Origin: Actinomycetes bacterium
GTDB taxonomy: Bacteria; Actinomycetota; Acidimicrobiia; Acidimicrobiales; RAAP-2
Direction: 5' to 3'
DNA length: 10,737 nucleotides
Assembly (NCBI GenBank): GCA_021849435.1
Contig: JAJZSX010000054.1
Span: 1 to 10,737, forward strand
The notes under the pieces are model-generated. The model was not told the DNA's origin. It made no database searches and saw only the letters and a list, made by a program, of their open reading frames with translations. The translations under genes and the position numbers were made by a program. Each line of letters starts with the position of its first letter. The first letter of the stretch is position 1. Below are positions 1 to 6,105 of this stretch, one piece after another.

Positions 1-473
1 AGTCCGGCTCCATGGACCTCGACCGAGAGTCGCTGGCGGCGCTGGCGCGACGTGCTCCCGACTCGCTCGTCGTCGGCTACAGCCATCGCCCCGATGACAC
101 CGGCTCGACTCCCAACGCCTGGGTCCTCGCGGACCGCGGCGGCGTGGTCGACCAGGTGCCGAGCGGCAACGTCGGCAATGGCGTCGACGGTCCAATTCTT
201 CGCTGGGCGGTAGCGCAGCGCCGTGCCGGCGAGCCCATCGTCTGGGTCAGCGACGGACAGGTCACCGACTCAGCGGACCACCCCGACGCCGAACTGGCGC
301 GCGTATGCGCACGCCTCGTGTTGAAGCATCGCATCGTGATGGTGCGGTCGCTCGACGAGGTGGCTGAGGCCCTCTTGATCCGGCGACGACGACGGCCGTG
401 GAGTGACTTCGGCCGTGTTGGCCGTGCCACCAGGGAAGATGCAGGCGAGCGTCCGTTCGTGACGACGCGCTAA
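1..473 (+). CDS. von Willebrand factor A (VWA) domain protein, C-terminal part
   Basis: The frame is open to the left edge and the first visible codons read S-G-S-M. That matches the last residues of a VWA metal-ion-dependent adhesion site (D-x-S-G-S), so the gene starts upstream and the in-frame ATG at 12 is probably not the start. The visible part covers about 156 residues. It includes a beta-strand-like segment (LVVGYSH) and WVSDGQVTD near residue 80, where the later metal-binding aspartate of VWA folds usually sits. The C-terminus is Arg-rich and ends at TAA 471-473. VWA proteins bind partners through a divalent cation and often act with AAA+ ATPases. The partner gene is outside the window, so the role is unknown. 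The gene ends just before the SOS promoter and is probably a separate transcription unit. Confidence 0.75.
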   Translation, partial: SGSMDLDRESLAALARRAPDSLVVGYSHRPDDTGSTPNAWVLADRGGVVDQVPSGNVGNGVDGPILRWAVAQRRAGEPIVWVSDGQVTDSADHPDAELARVCARLVLKHRIVMVRSLDEVAEALLIRRRRRPWSDFGRVGRATREDAGERPFVTTR

Positions 474-481
474 TCGGGGTC

Positions 482-510
482 TTGTAAAACGAACACCTGT
501 TCGCTACGAT
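482..510 (+). promoter_or_regulatory. sigma-70-type promoter of the LysM-nrdR-dinB gene group
   Basis: TTGTAA (482-487) and TACGAT (505-510) are separated by exactly 17 bp, close to the TTGACA/TANNNT consensus. Transcription would start near 517. One LexA box fills the spacer and the second covers the predicted start point, so LexA should block both polymerase binding and initiation. The promoter lies just after the VWA stop codon and 33 bp before the ATG at 543. Confidence 0.75.
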
Positions 511-525
511 ACGAACAGGTGTTCG
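490..525 (+). promoter_or_regulatory. Two LexA (SOS) boxes in inverted arrangement
   Basis: CGAACACCTGTTCG (490-503) and CGAACAGGTGTTCG (512-525) both match the Gram-positive/actinobacterial SOS box CGAAC-N4-GTTCG. They are exact reverse complements of each other, with 8 bp between them and 22 bp centre to centre, about two helical turns. That puts two LexA dimers on one face of the DNA. The 8-bp gap holds the -10 hexamer. Damage-induced cleavage of LexA would release the promoter. LexA control is inferred from the motif; no lexA gene is present in the window. Confidence 0.88.
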
Positions 526-530
526 TCTAC

Positions 531-537
531 AAGGAGG
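531..537 (+). promoter_or_regulatory. Ribosome binding site fixing the start of the LysM gene
   Basis: AAGGAGG (531-537) lies 5 nt before ATG 543. A GTG at 519 is in the same frame but sits inside the second LexA box and at the predicted transcription start, so it would have no leader. The ATG is therefore preferred. Confidence 0.8.
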
Positions 538-542
538 CCGCG

Positions 543-968
543 ATGTCCGCAGTTGCGCTCACGGAATACGAAATTCGTCCCCCAGCCAGACCCCACCTGC
601 ATCTCGTCGAACAGTCCAGCGTTCCGTGGCGCTTCGGGGTGCACCTCGCGAGTCGCCGGCTCGCGCGGGCCCGTCGGCGTCGCCAGCGCCAGCGCGCGCT
701 GCTTGGGCTCGCCGTGGCCCTTGGCCTGGTGGTGCTCGCGTGGCCGGGTCACGCCTTCGGAGGCACGACGGGCAGCGGGTTGCCCACCGATCTCGCCACG
801 GGCGCGACCCTCGCGTCGGGCATGGTCTACGTCGTCCAGCCAGGTGACAGCGTCGCGTCGATTGCGCGCCTCGTCAACCCCGTGGACCCGGCGTACGCTC
901 GTCGCAGGCTCATCGCGGAATTGCGATCGAGTGTGGTGATCCCCGGTGAGCACGTGCTTATACCATAA
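543..968 (+). CDS. SOS-induced membrane-anchored LysM protein (Rv2719c/ChiZ-like)
   Basis: A 141-residue protein. It has a short Arg-rich cytoplasmic N-terminus, one transmembrane segment at about residues 50-70 (ALLGLAVALGLVVLAW), a Gly/Thr-rich linker, and a C-terminal LysM-like domain from about residue 92 (VYVVQPGDSVASIA through IPGEHVLIP). LysM binds peptidoglycan, so the C-terminus should face the cell wall. The build and position directly before nrdR match mycobacterial Rv2719c (ChiZ), a DNA-damage-induced protein that affects septation. Actinobacterial SOS division inhibitors often have this small LysM form. Two LexA boxes overlap its promoter, which supports a role in delaying division after DNA damage. 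No separate hydrolase domain is visible, so enzymatic activity is not implied. The family assignment rests on domain order, size, neighbour and operator. Confidence 0.8.
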   Translation: MSAVALTEYEIRPPARPHLHLVEQSSVPWRFGVHLASRRLARARRRRQRQRALLGLAVALGLVVLAWPGHAFGGTTGSGLPTDLATGATLASGMVYVVQPGDSVASIARLVNPVDPAYARRRLIAELRSSVVIPGEHVLIP

Positions 969-986
969 TTTCTCGAAAATTGCGTG

Positions 987-992
987 TATCGT
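987..992 (+). promoter_or_regulatory. Possible internal promoter giving leaderless nrdR mRNA
   Basis: TATCGT (987-992) fits the actinobacterial TANNNT -10 element and ends 7 nt before ATG 1000, the usual geometry for leaderless transcripts. Only GGGG directly abuts the ATG, which is badly placed for a Shine-Dalgarno sequence. The preceding 30 bp is unusually AT-rich for this window and includes an AATTT-N5-AAATT inverted repeat (967-981). No convincing -35 element is seen. Confidence 0.35.
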
Positions 993-999
993 GACGGGG

Positions 1000-1470
1000 A
1001 TGCGATGCCCCTTCTGCTCGGCTGATGACGACCGCGTCGTCGATTCGCGCCTGGCCGAAGATGGCGTGGCGATTCGCCGCCGACGCGAATGCGCGGCCTG
1101 CGGACAGCGATATACGACCTTCGAGCGAATCGAGGAGGTGGGGCTCGTCGTGGTCAAGCGCTCGGGCGAGCGCGAACCGTTCGATCAGTCCAAGATCCTC
1201 ATGGGGATCCGGGCGGCGTGCAAGAACCGGCCGGTCGACGAAAGTGTCATGATGCGTATCGCGTCCAGCGTTGAGGAGTCCATGCGCCTGTTGAACCGGG
1301 ACGTGTCGAGTGAAGAGATCGGACGCGCAACCCTCGACGCGCTGCGTCCGGTCGACGACGTCGCGTACGTTCGATTCGCGTCGGTCTACAAGGGCTTCGA
1401 GGGCACCGAGGACTTCGCGCGCGAGATCGGCATGCTCGTCAAGGCGACCGCGCCAAAACTGCGGAGCTGA
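1000..1470 (+). CDS. nrdR: Transcriptional repressor NrdR
   Basis: A 156-residue protein of normal family length, starting MRCPFC. The N-terminal zinc ribbon has Cys3/Cys6 and Cys31/Cys34. An ATP-cone domain follows (about residues 46-136, starting LVVVKRSGEREPFDQSKI). NrdR represses ribonucleotide reductase genes by sensing the ATP/dATP balance through the ATP cone and binding NrdR boxes with the zinc ribbon. The frame is open upstream to 946, but that would add 18 residues overlapping the LysM gene, and the family begins at MRCP. It lies 31 bp after the LysM gene and 2 bp before the deacetylase gene, so it is probably co-transcribed, although a possible internal promoter is noted. No NrdR box or nrd gene is visible in the window, so its targets are elsewhere. 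Confidence 0.96.
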   Translation: MRCPFCSADDDRVVDSRLAEDGVAIRRRRECAACGQRYTTFERIEEVGLVVVKRSGEREPFDQSKILMGIRAACKNRPVDESVMMRIASSVEESMRLLNRDVSSEEIGRATLDALRPVDDVAYVRFASVYKGFEGTEDFAREIGMLVKATAPKLRS

Positions 1471-1472
1471 CG

Positions 1473-2180
1473 GTGCGCAACCTGCGCCTCCAACCCCAGC
1501 GCGCACTGGCGGTCTACGCGCACCCCGACGACGCCGACGTCGCCGCCGGTGGGGTACTCGCCCAGTGGGCGAGCGAGGGCTGTGACGTGCACATGGTGGT
1601 GGTGTGCGACGGCTCGAAGGGTTCGCATACAGGTCAGACCGACGCCAAGTCGCTGCGGGGCGTTCGTCGCTCGGAGTTCGAGAAGGCGGCTGCCTTGCTC
1701 GGGGTGGTGTCGGTCGTCGGCCTCGACCACCCCGACGGTGACGTCGTCAATGACGTCGTGCTGCGCGGCGAGCTCGTGTCGCTCATTCGATCGCTTCGTC
1801 CCGACGTCGTTATCGGCCATGACCCGACCGCCACCTTCTTTGGCGGGGTCTACGTGAATCACCACGACCACCGCGAGACCGGCTGGGCCCTGCTGGACGC
1901 CGTCGCACCCGCCGCCGCGATGCCGCTCTACTTTCCCGAGTACGGCGCGGCCCACCAGGTTCGACACCTCCTGTTGAGCGGCACCCACCAGCCGGACGTC
2001 GTCGTCGACGTCTCGCGCACCATCGACCGCAAGGCCGCGGCGGTGCTGGCGCACGCCTCCCAGCTCGGCGGCGACACCGACGGGATTCGCGAAGTCGTCT
2101 ACGGCCGGGCCGAACAGGCGGGACGTCCAGTCGGTGTCGCCTACGGTGAAGCGTTCCGCAGTGTCCAGCTCACCAACTGA
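1473..2180 (+). CDS. PIG-L/LmbE-family zinc-dependent deacetylase
   Basis: A 235-residue protein starting with GTG 1473, 2 bp after the nrdR stop. GGAG (1463-1466) lies 6 nt upstream. It carries the family signature AHPDDAD at residues 16-22: His17 and Asp20 as metal ligands and Asp19 as the likely catalytic base. A downstream HHDHRETG (residues 130-137) has His133 as the probable third ligand. The family removes acetyl groups from N-acetylglucosamine-type substrates, for example MshB/Mca in mycothiol metabolism and BshB in bacillithiol synthesis. The length is close to the short LmbE/BshB type and shorter than MshB. The substrate cannot be assigned from sequence. Its position between nrdR and dinB hints at a thiol or sugar-amide detoxification role during damage stress, which is inference only. 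Confidence 0.9.
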   Translation: MRNLRLQPQRALAVYAHPDDADVAAGGVLAQWASEGCDVHMVVVCDGSKGSHTGQTDAKSLRGVRRSEFEKAAALLGVVSVVGLDHPDGDVVNDVVLRGELVSLIRSLRPDVVIGHDPTATFFGGVYVNHHDHRETGWALLDAVAPAAAMPLYFPEYGAAHQVRHLLLSGTHQPDVVVDVSRTIDRKAAAVLAHASQLGGDTDGIREVVYGRAEQAGRPVGVAYGEAFRSVQLTN

Positions 2181-3504
2181 CCGGCCAACCGCCGACGACG
2201 CGCCCATCTTGCACGTCGACCTCGACGCCTTCTTCGCCTCGGTCGAGATTCTTGACGACCCCACGCTCGCGGGTCGACCGATCGCGGTCGGTGGCGCGGG
2301 TGAGCGAGGGGTGATCGCGAGCGCCAGTTACGAGGCGCGTCGATTCGGCGTGCGCAGTGGCATGCCGAGCGTGCTGGCGCGACGACGCTGTCCGGCGATG
2401 GTGATCCTGCCGGGCCGATTCGATCGCTACGAGGAGTACTCGCGACGCTTTCGCGACATCGTGACCGACCTCACCCCGATGGTCGAGGCAATCGGACTCG
2501 ACGAACTCTTCGCCGACCTGCGAGGGCTTCGACGCTTGGGCACCGACCCGGTGGCGGCCGGCTGGGCGCTGCGCGGGCGAATCGAGAACGAGCTGCACCT
2601 CGACTGCGGCGTGGGGCTCGCTCGCAACAAGCTCTTCGCGAAATTGGCCTCCAAGCGCTCCAAGCCGAGCGTCGTCAACGGCCGCATCACGCCGGGGGCG
2701 GGTGTCGTCTGGGTCGATCCGGCGACCGAACGGCGGTGGCTCGCCGAACTGCCGGTGGAGGCCCTGTGGGGCGTGGGACCGGCCACCGCGGCCAAGCTGC
2801 ACCGGCTCGGCCTGCGCTGGGTGCGCGACCTGGGCGCGGTGGACGAGTCGACGCTCGCGACGCACGTCGGACCATCGATGGCGGCGACGCTCGTCGCCTA
2901 CGCCCACGGCGACGACCGGCGCGAGGTCGTGGTCGATCGTGGTGCGAAGTCCCTCGGTCACGACGAGACCTTCGCGAAGTCCCTGCGCACCCTCAACGAG
3001 GTTCAGACCGCGGCGCGCGGCCACGCGGCGGTCGTGGCGCGCGCGCTGCGCGCGCACCACCAGCTCGCGCGCACGATCACCCTGGTCGTGCGCTTTGACG
3101 ACCTGCGCACCGTCTCGCGGTCCCAGACCCTCTCCTTTGGCGTGGACGACGACGGGGCCATCGCGATGATCGGCGCGGCCCTGGCCGAGACTGTCGAGCT
3201 GACCCAGAGCGTGCGACTGGTCGGACTCTACGCGTCGTCATTCCTGGAGCGAGGCGCCCACGAGATCCAGCTCACGTTGCCGATGACGATCGATGCGCCC
3301 AGCGCACGCGAAGGGATCGAGGCGGCGACGCGCGCGCGACAGGTCGGCTACGAGGCGCTGCGCGACGCCATCGACGAAGTGCGCCAACGCTTCGGACGCT
3401 CGGCCGTTGGCACCGTCGCCGAGCTCGATGAGCACGGCCTGCAGGTGGCGAGCCAACGGGGCCGCAACGCCTTTGGTCCCGATGCCGGGCCGCCGGCGAC
3501 CTAG
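2161..3504 (+). CDS. dinB: DNA polymerase IV (Y-family translesion polymerase)
   Basis: A 447-residue Y-family polymerase. HVDLDAFFASVE (from residue 18) supplies catalytic Asp20 and the steric-gate position Phe25. SYEARRFGVRSGMPS is the fingers motif. GLDELFAD supplies Asp114/Glu115; the usual Ser of S-x-D-E is Gly here. LGVGLARNKLFAKLASKRSKP-type palm residues and a helix-hairpin-helix (GVGPATAAKLHRLG) follow, then the little-finger domain. QLTLPM (370-375) fits a beta-clamp-binding motif. Start: GTG 2161, which overlaps the deacetylase gene by 20 nt and has GGTGAAG 7 nt upstream. A GTG at 2134 is possible but would lengthen the overlap. The product bypasses DNA lesions in an error-prone manner. 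It is the last gene of the LexA-controlled group, so SOS induction is likely. Confidence 0.95.
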   Translation: MSSSPTDRPTADDAPILHVDLDAFFASVEILDDPTLAGRPIAVGGAGERGVIASASYEARRFGVRSGMPSVLARRRCPAMVILPGRFDRYEEYSRRFRDIVTDLTPMVEAIGLDELFADLRGLRRLGTDPVAAGWALRGRIENELHLDCGVGLARNKLFAKLASKRSKPSVVNGRITPGAGVVWVDPATERRWLAELPVEALWGVGPATAAKLHRLGLRWVRDLGAVDESTLATHVGPSMAATLVAYAHGDDRREVVVDRGAKSLGHDETFAKSLRTLNEVQTAARGHAAVVARALRAHHQLARTITLVVRFDDLRTVSRSQTLSFGVDDDGAIAMIGAALAETVELTQSVRLVGLYASSFLERGAHEIQLTLPMTIDAPSAREGIEAATRARQVGYEALRDAIDEVRQRFGRSAVGTVAELDEHGLQVASQRGRNAFGPDAGPPAT

Positions 3505-3587
3505 CCAGAGGGACCGACGACCCATCGTGGCCGCGACACGGTAGGTTGCCCCTGGGCAGCGTCGCTGGTCGGGACGAAGGGCGGACC

Positions 3588-3746
3588 ATGAAAACGGGCG
3601 TAGTAGTAGCGCTGGCGGTCATCGCCGTGTTGATCCTCGGATCGCTCATCGCATCGGCGATCGCGATCGTGATGAAGGTCGTGGTGATCGCGATCATCGT
3701 CGGGTTCCTGTGGCTATTGAGCCGGAGGGGTCGCGCGAACCGGTAG
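3588..3746 (+). CDS. Small two-helix membrane protein
   Basis: A 52-residue hydrophobic protein starting at ATG 3588, with GAAGG (3576-3580) 7 nt upstream. Two transmembrane segments can be seen, about residues 4-27 (VVVALAVIAVLILGSLIASA) and 30-44 (VVVIAIIVGFLWLL). The C-terminus is basic (SRRGRANR), probably cytoplasmic. The frame is also open from TTG 3546, without a ribosome site. I do not recognise a family. It lies 83 bp after dinB and its stop codon overlaps the possible -10 element of the tRNA. Small SOS-associated membrane proteins exist, but nothing here shows that this is one. Confidence 0.6.
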   Translation: MKTGVVVALAVIAVLILGSLIASAIAIVMKVVVIAIIVGFLWLLSRRGRANR

Positions 3747-3749
3747 CAT
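3744..3749 (+). promoter_or_regulatory. Possible -10 element of the tRNA-Cys promoter
   Basis: TAGCAT (3744-3749) lies 10 bp before the first tRNA base, giving a very short 5' leader. It overlaps the stop codon of the small membrane protein. No good -35 element is found at 16-18 bp spacing. Confidence 0.35.
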
Positions 3750-3759
3750 TGACGTTTCT

Positions 3760-3833
3760 GGCGGCGTGGCCGAGTGGTTAGGCAGGGGCCTGCAAAGCCC
3801 CGTACTCCGGTTCGAATCCGGACGCCGCCTCCA
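3760..3833 (+). tRNA. tRNA-Cys (anticodon GCA)
   Basis: A complete cloverleaf. Acceptor GGCGGCG (3760-3766) pairs with CGCCGCC (3823-3829). The discriminator base is U (3830), as expected for tRNA-Cys, and CCA is encoded at 3831-3833. The anticodon stem GGGGC/GCCCC (3785-3789/3797-3801) encloses the loop CUGCAAA with GCA at 3792-3794. The T arm CCGG-TTCGAAT-CCGG is intact. The 3' half from 3785 onward is the integration core of the island; the integrated copy restores the full tRNA, so the gene stays functional. Confidence 0.97.
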
Positions 3834-3837
3834 GGAT
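3785..3837 (+). repeat. Attachment site attL (53-bp direct repeat, tRNA 3' end)
   Basis: This 53-bp stretch, from the 5' side of the tRNA-Cys anticodon stem through CCA plus GGAT, recurs without mismatch at 7579-7631 (offset 3794). It diverges right outside on both sides (A3784 versus C7578; C3838 versus G7632). A tRNA 3' half duplicated at the far end of a cargo segment is the classic footprint of tyrosine-integrase insertion. Confidence 0.93.
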
Positions 3838-3848
3838 CGGGTCAGTGC

Positions 3849-3870
3849 TGCTTCGGTAGCTGCCACGGTA
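3849..3870 (+). repeat. Arm-type repeat pair downstream of attL (12-bp period)
   Basis: TGCTTCGGTA (3849-3858) and TGCCACGGTA (3861-3870) are 12 bp apart, and the first begins 12 bp after the end of the core repeat. The same layout is found after the second core at 7643-7664. The spacing and position fit integrase arm-binding sites; binding itself is inference. Confidence 0.65.
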
Positions 3871-3970
3871 TTCCAATGCGGACCAGGAGAGAAGGTTCGC
3901 ACCCAAGCTACGGGTTGTCGCTAGGCGGTTCTTCCTGATGCGTTCAGCGACGTGAATACTTCTACTGAGT

Positions 3971-4095
3971 GGCACACGAGTTCGGAGCCCTGTAAGCCCC
4001 GTACTCGTGGGCGACGAGCCAAGTGATCAACGGGCTCTTGAATTAGTAGCCGTCGGTCCTGCCACGGTATTCGACGCGAATCCTGACGGACCAGG
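3971..4095 (+). repeat. Decayed third attachment site with flanking arm motifs
   Basis: GCCCCGTACTC (3996-4006) equals tRNA positions 3797-3807, offset by 199. It is preceded by CCTGTAA in place of CCTGCAAA. TGCCACGGTATTC at 4060-4072 equals 3861-3873, again offset by exactly 199. Upstream, GGCACA (3971-3976) lies 13 bp before the core start equivalent, the same distance as GGCACA 7566 from core 7579. Downstream, GGACCAGG-N-GAGAAG (4088) repeats the motif at 3880. The T-arm part of the core is lost. The match over four landmarks makes chance unlikely. It looks like an old element junction. Confidence 0.7.
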
Positions 4096-4294
4096 CGAGA
4101 AGATGGCTCGTGGCATTGACGACCGAGAGGGCGAAACCCCTTCGCCGACGGAACGCCGACTGGGGCGGGCGTTCCAGAGCTCGGCGACCGGTCACCACCG
4201 TGGACAAACGCTTGCTGAGCTGCCGGTGGCTTCGTCAAGTCGCTTCGCCACGAGATGACTCCGCGAGAAGCTCAGCACTGAGCCGTCGCGAAGT
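4096..4294. other. Non-coding stretch downstream of the AbiE operon
   Basis: No credible gene is seen. Two small inverted repeats are present: GGCGAA/TTCGCC (4130-4135/4141-4146) and GCTCAG-CA-CTGAGC (4270-4283). The second lies just beyond the AbiEii stop (on the minus strand), where a terminator would sit, but there is no T tract. Confidence 0.4.
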
Positions 4295-5260
4295 TCAGAG
4301 GAGCGCTTGTTGCTCGCTGAAGCGGCCGCAGATGTCTTCCCAAGTGGGGAGAGGGCCAGCACCGAAGTACAGCTCGGGCATGGTCGTCTCGTAGGCGTCT
4401 CGGAGCTGGGTTGAGATATCGCTGGCCGGGTCGAACGCCGGACAGGTGGCGAAACCTCCGTGCGGGCGGATCTCGACGCCGTCGGCCGCGAAGAAGGCTT
4501 GGTTGATCTCGGCGATGCTGCCCATCACCTGTTCGGTCTGGTCTCGGTCGGCGAGCAGGTCGAGCACCTGTTGGTCCCCCAAGAGCTCGTAGACGTCGTA
4601 GAAGTGACGTCCGCTGCGCCGGTCGATCGACCCTGCCGTGCCAGCGGCGAACTGCTGGGCCAGGGAGTGGATGAGGACGAGTTTTTCGAGCAGGGTACGA
4701 CCAGGGTGGAGGACGGCCACCTCGAACGGCGTGAGGTCCTCGAACTCGCCGAGTGCGGTTCCGGCGGCTTCGAGCACATCGCCGAGGAGGGATGAGATCG
4801 GCACGCGAGCGTGGGGATGCGGCCCGCCCCGGACACCCATCTCAAGGAGCACGCTGGCGCGGATGAGCGCGGTCGGTTCCCGAGTGGCTGGGTAGGCGAT
4901 CTCGAAGGAGCGGTGCCGGCCGGTCTCGCTCCCTCCGACGCCAGTCGCCGAGCCGCCGACACCGGTGGCGGCGGCCTCGGCCATGGCCTTCATGAGTTTG
5001 TCGGTCGCTCCTCGTCCCCGATCTCCGGGCAGGACGAGGACGTCGATATCTTCGGAGAAACGCTCTATTAGCCGGTATCCCTTGGAGAGACTGGTGCCGC
5101 CTTTGAAGATGAAGTCGCCGCCGAACTCGCGGCCGAGGACGCGGAGCACCTGGCTGACCCAGTAGTCCTTCTCCACGGCGGTGGGGCTGATCCCGAGGCG
5201 CTCGGCGGCCGCGTCGAGTGTCGGTCCGAACTCGCCCTGGTCGGCGAAGCGAGCCACCAC
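4295..5260 (-). CDS. AbiEii/AbiGii-family nucleotidyltransferase toxin
   Basis: A 321-residue minus-strand protein. KDYWVSQVLR (31-40) and FKGGTSLSKGY (52-62) are followed by FSEDIDV (68-74), the G-G-T-S and D-x-D pattern of the DNA polymerase beta-type nucleotidyltransferase fold. LLEKLVLIH and GRHFYDVYELL later in the protein are typical of the AbiEii family. AbiEii toxins act in abortive phage infection or growth arrest, and characterised relatives transfer nucleotides to RNA such as tRNA acceptor ends. GTG 5260 begins 1 nt after the stop of the upstream antitoxin gene, so translation is probably coupled. Oddity: ATGVGGS is repeated twice (residues 98-111), in a Gly-rich insert after the active site. 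Family confidence is high; the exact target is unknown. Confidence 0.93.
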   Translation of the reverse strand: MVARFADQGEFGPTLDAAAERLGISPTAVEKDYWVSQVLRVLGREFGGDFIFKGGTSLSKGYRLIERFSEDIDVLVLPGDRGRGATDKLMKAMAEAAATGVGGSATGVGGSETGRHRSFEIAYPATREPTALIRASVLLEMGVRGGPHPHARVPISSLLGDVLEAAGTALGEFEDLTPFEVAVLHPGRTLLEKLVLIHSLAQQFAAGTAGSIDRRSGRHFYDVYELLGDQQVLDLLADRDQTEQVMGSIAEINQAFFAADGVEIRPHGGFATCPAFDPASDISTQLRDAYETTMPELYFGAGPLPTWEDICGRFSEQQALL

Positions 5261-5261
5261 C

Positions 5262-5939
5262 TCAGCCGGCGAGAGCCAGATCGCGGAGGACCGACTCGCT
5301 GCGCGCCGGGCGAACGATGTCGGTCATCTCGGGTCGGCCGAGCGCGACGAGGAGGCGGCGCAGCCGCTCGCGGACCCGGGGCGGCTCGGTCTCCGCCGCC
5401 CGCGCCACCCGGTCCAAGCGGACGGTGCCATCGCTGGTGAGACGCTCGATTCGCTCCACGGCATCCGCGGCGGGGACCTCGACGAGGCCGTCCCAGTCCC
5501 GTAGTACTTCGAACAGCGCGACCTCGGCCGGGCGGAGGCGCTCGTCACGACGTTTGGTGCTGGCGGCCCGGCTGACGTAGTGGACCGAGCCGGGGTTGCG
5601 GGGTGATCGGCCCGGAACGGCGACCGCCTCCCGGCGGGCCACCTGGGTCGACAGGCCGAGCGCCAGGGCGGCACTTCGTCCGGCCGGACCCGAGCCGGTC
5701 CCGCCGACGACGGCGTCGGCGAGGCGGCCCGGCGGCGGGGGAGCCATGCCTAGTCGGGTAGGGGTGCCGCGCCAGTACAGGCCTCGGCGGACCCGGCGCA
5801 CATCTCCGGAGCGGACCATCCGCGACAGGGCTTGGGCGACCGCGTCGGGCGAGCCGTCGAAGTCCTCAGGACGCCAGAAACGGTCCCGCGAGCCGAGGAC
5901 GCGCGTGCGGACCTCGGTTGCCACGCTGGTCGTGCTCAT
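5262..5939 (-). CDS. AbiEi-type antitoxin/transcriptional regulator (DUF6088-like)
   Basis: A 225-residue protein if started at ATG 5939. The N-terminus is a winged-helix region (about residues 13-57: FWRPEDFDGSPDAVAQALSR, then GDVRRVRRGLYWRG), followed by a middle domain with ALALGLSTQVARREAV and SVHYVSRAAS, and an Arg-rich C-terminal part. The order (antitoxin first, toxin immediately after) and the winged helix match AbiE systems, where AbiEi neutralises the toxin without stable binding and represses its own promoter. Start choice: ATGs at 5951, 5948 and 5939 are in frame. A -10-like TATGAT overlaps the first two, so transcription would begin near 5940 and only ATG 5939 would be available as a leaderless start. 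Confidence 0.88.
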   Translation of the reverse strand: MSTTSVATEVRTRVLGSRDRFWRPEDFDGSPDAVAQALSRMVRSGDVRRVRRGLYWRGTPTRLGMAPPPPGRLADAVVGGTGSGPAGRSAALALGLSTQVARREAVAVPGRSPRNPGSVHYVSRAASTKRRDERLRPAEVALFEVLRDWDGLVEVPAADAVERIERLTSDGTVRLDRVARAAETEPPRVRERLRRLLVALGRPEMTDIVRPARSESVLRDLALAG

Positions 5940-5946
5940 GGGCGAC

Positions 5947-5952
5947 ATCATA
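5947..5952 (-). promoter_or_regulatory. Probable -10 element of the AbiE operon, leaderless start
   Basis: On the minus strand TATGAT (5952 to 5947) is a near-consensus -10 element, and the A of ATG 5939 lies 8 nt after it. No clear -35 element is seen. Upstream, GACATC begins two imperfect 18-bp direct repeats (5944-5961 and 5985-6002, 13 of 18 identical on the plus strand). These could be an operator for AbiEi; this is tentative. Confidence 0.5.
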
Positions 5953-6069
5953 CCACTAATGTCGGCAAAGCGATACGCGAAGTTGACATCGAACTAGTAG
6001 TGACTGGTGGAGGGCGATATTCCGACGTGGTTCATCCGCGGACTGACTCCAATGATGTCTCTGGCTAAC

Positions 6070-6099
6070 TTGAGGACGGCCTCAAATTGGCTGTAGTGT
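6070..6099 (+). promoter_or_regulatory. Promoter of the TetR operon with embedded palindromic operator
   Basis: TTGAGG (6070-6075) and TAGTGT (6094-6099) are spaced 18 bp. The -35 element is one arm of a perfect inverted repeat, TTGAGG-ACGG-CCTCAA (6070-6085), extended outward by AA/TT after one mismatch. A dimeric TetR protein encoded immediately downstream would be the natural ligand, giving autorepression. The -10 element ends 6 bp before GTG 6106, so the message is probably leaderless. Confidence 0.7.
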
Positions 6100-6105
6100 C
6101 GCTTG

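Noticed and set aside
519..542. GTG at 519 as start of the LysM protein
   Set aside because: It lies within the second LexA box and at the predicted transcription start. ATG 543 has a strong ribosome site.
946..999. Eighteen-residue N-terminal extension of NrdR
   Set aside because: It overlaps the LysM gene, has no ribosome site, and the family begins at MRCPFC.
1386..2264. Minus-strand open frame across the deacetylase gene
   Set aside because: It is antisense to a gene with clear catalytic motifs, and its composition is that of a shadow frame.
2170..3060. Long minus-strand open frame within dinB
   Set aside because: It is antisense to a clearly conserved polymerase in high-GC DNA, with no recognisable motif.
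4130..4146. Hairpin as a transcription terminator
   Set aside because: The stem is only 6 bp with no T tract, and it lies some distance from any gene end.
4007..4258. Possible small gene or integrase remnant left of AbiE
   Set aside because: There is no ribosome site or recognisable motif, and it overlaps the decayed attachment site; non-coding is more likely.
5983..5988. Perfect TTGACA as a plus-strand promoter -35
   Set aside because: No -10 element is found at 15-19 bp, and the tetR gene has its own better promoter at 6070-6099.
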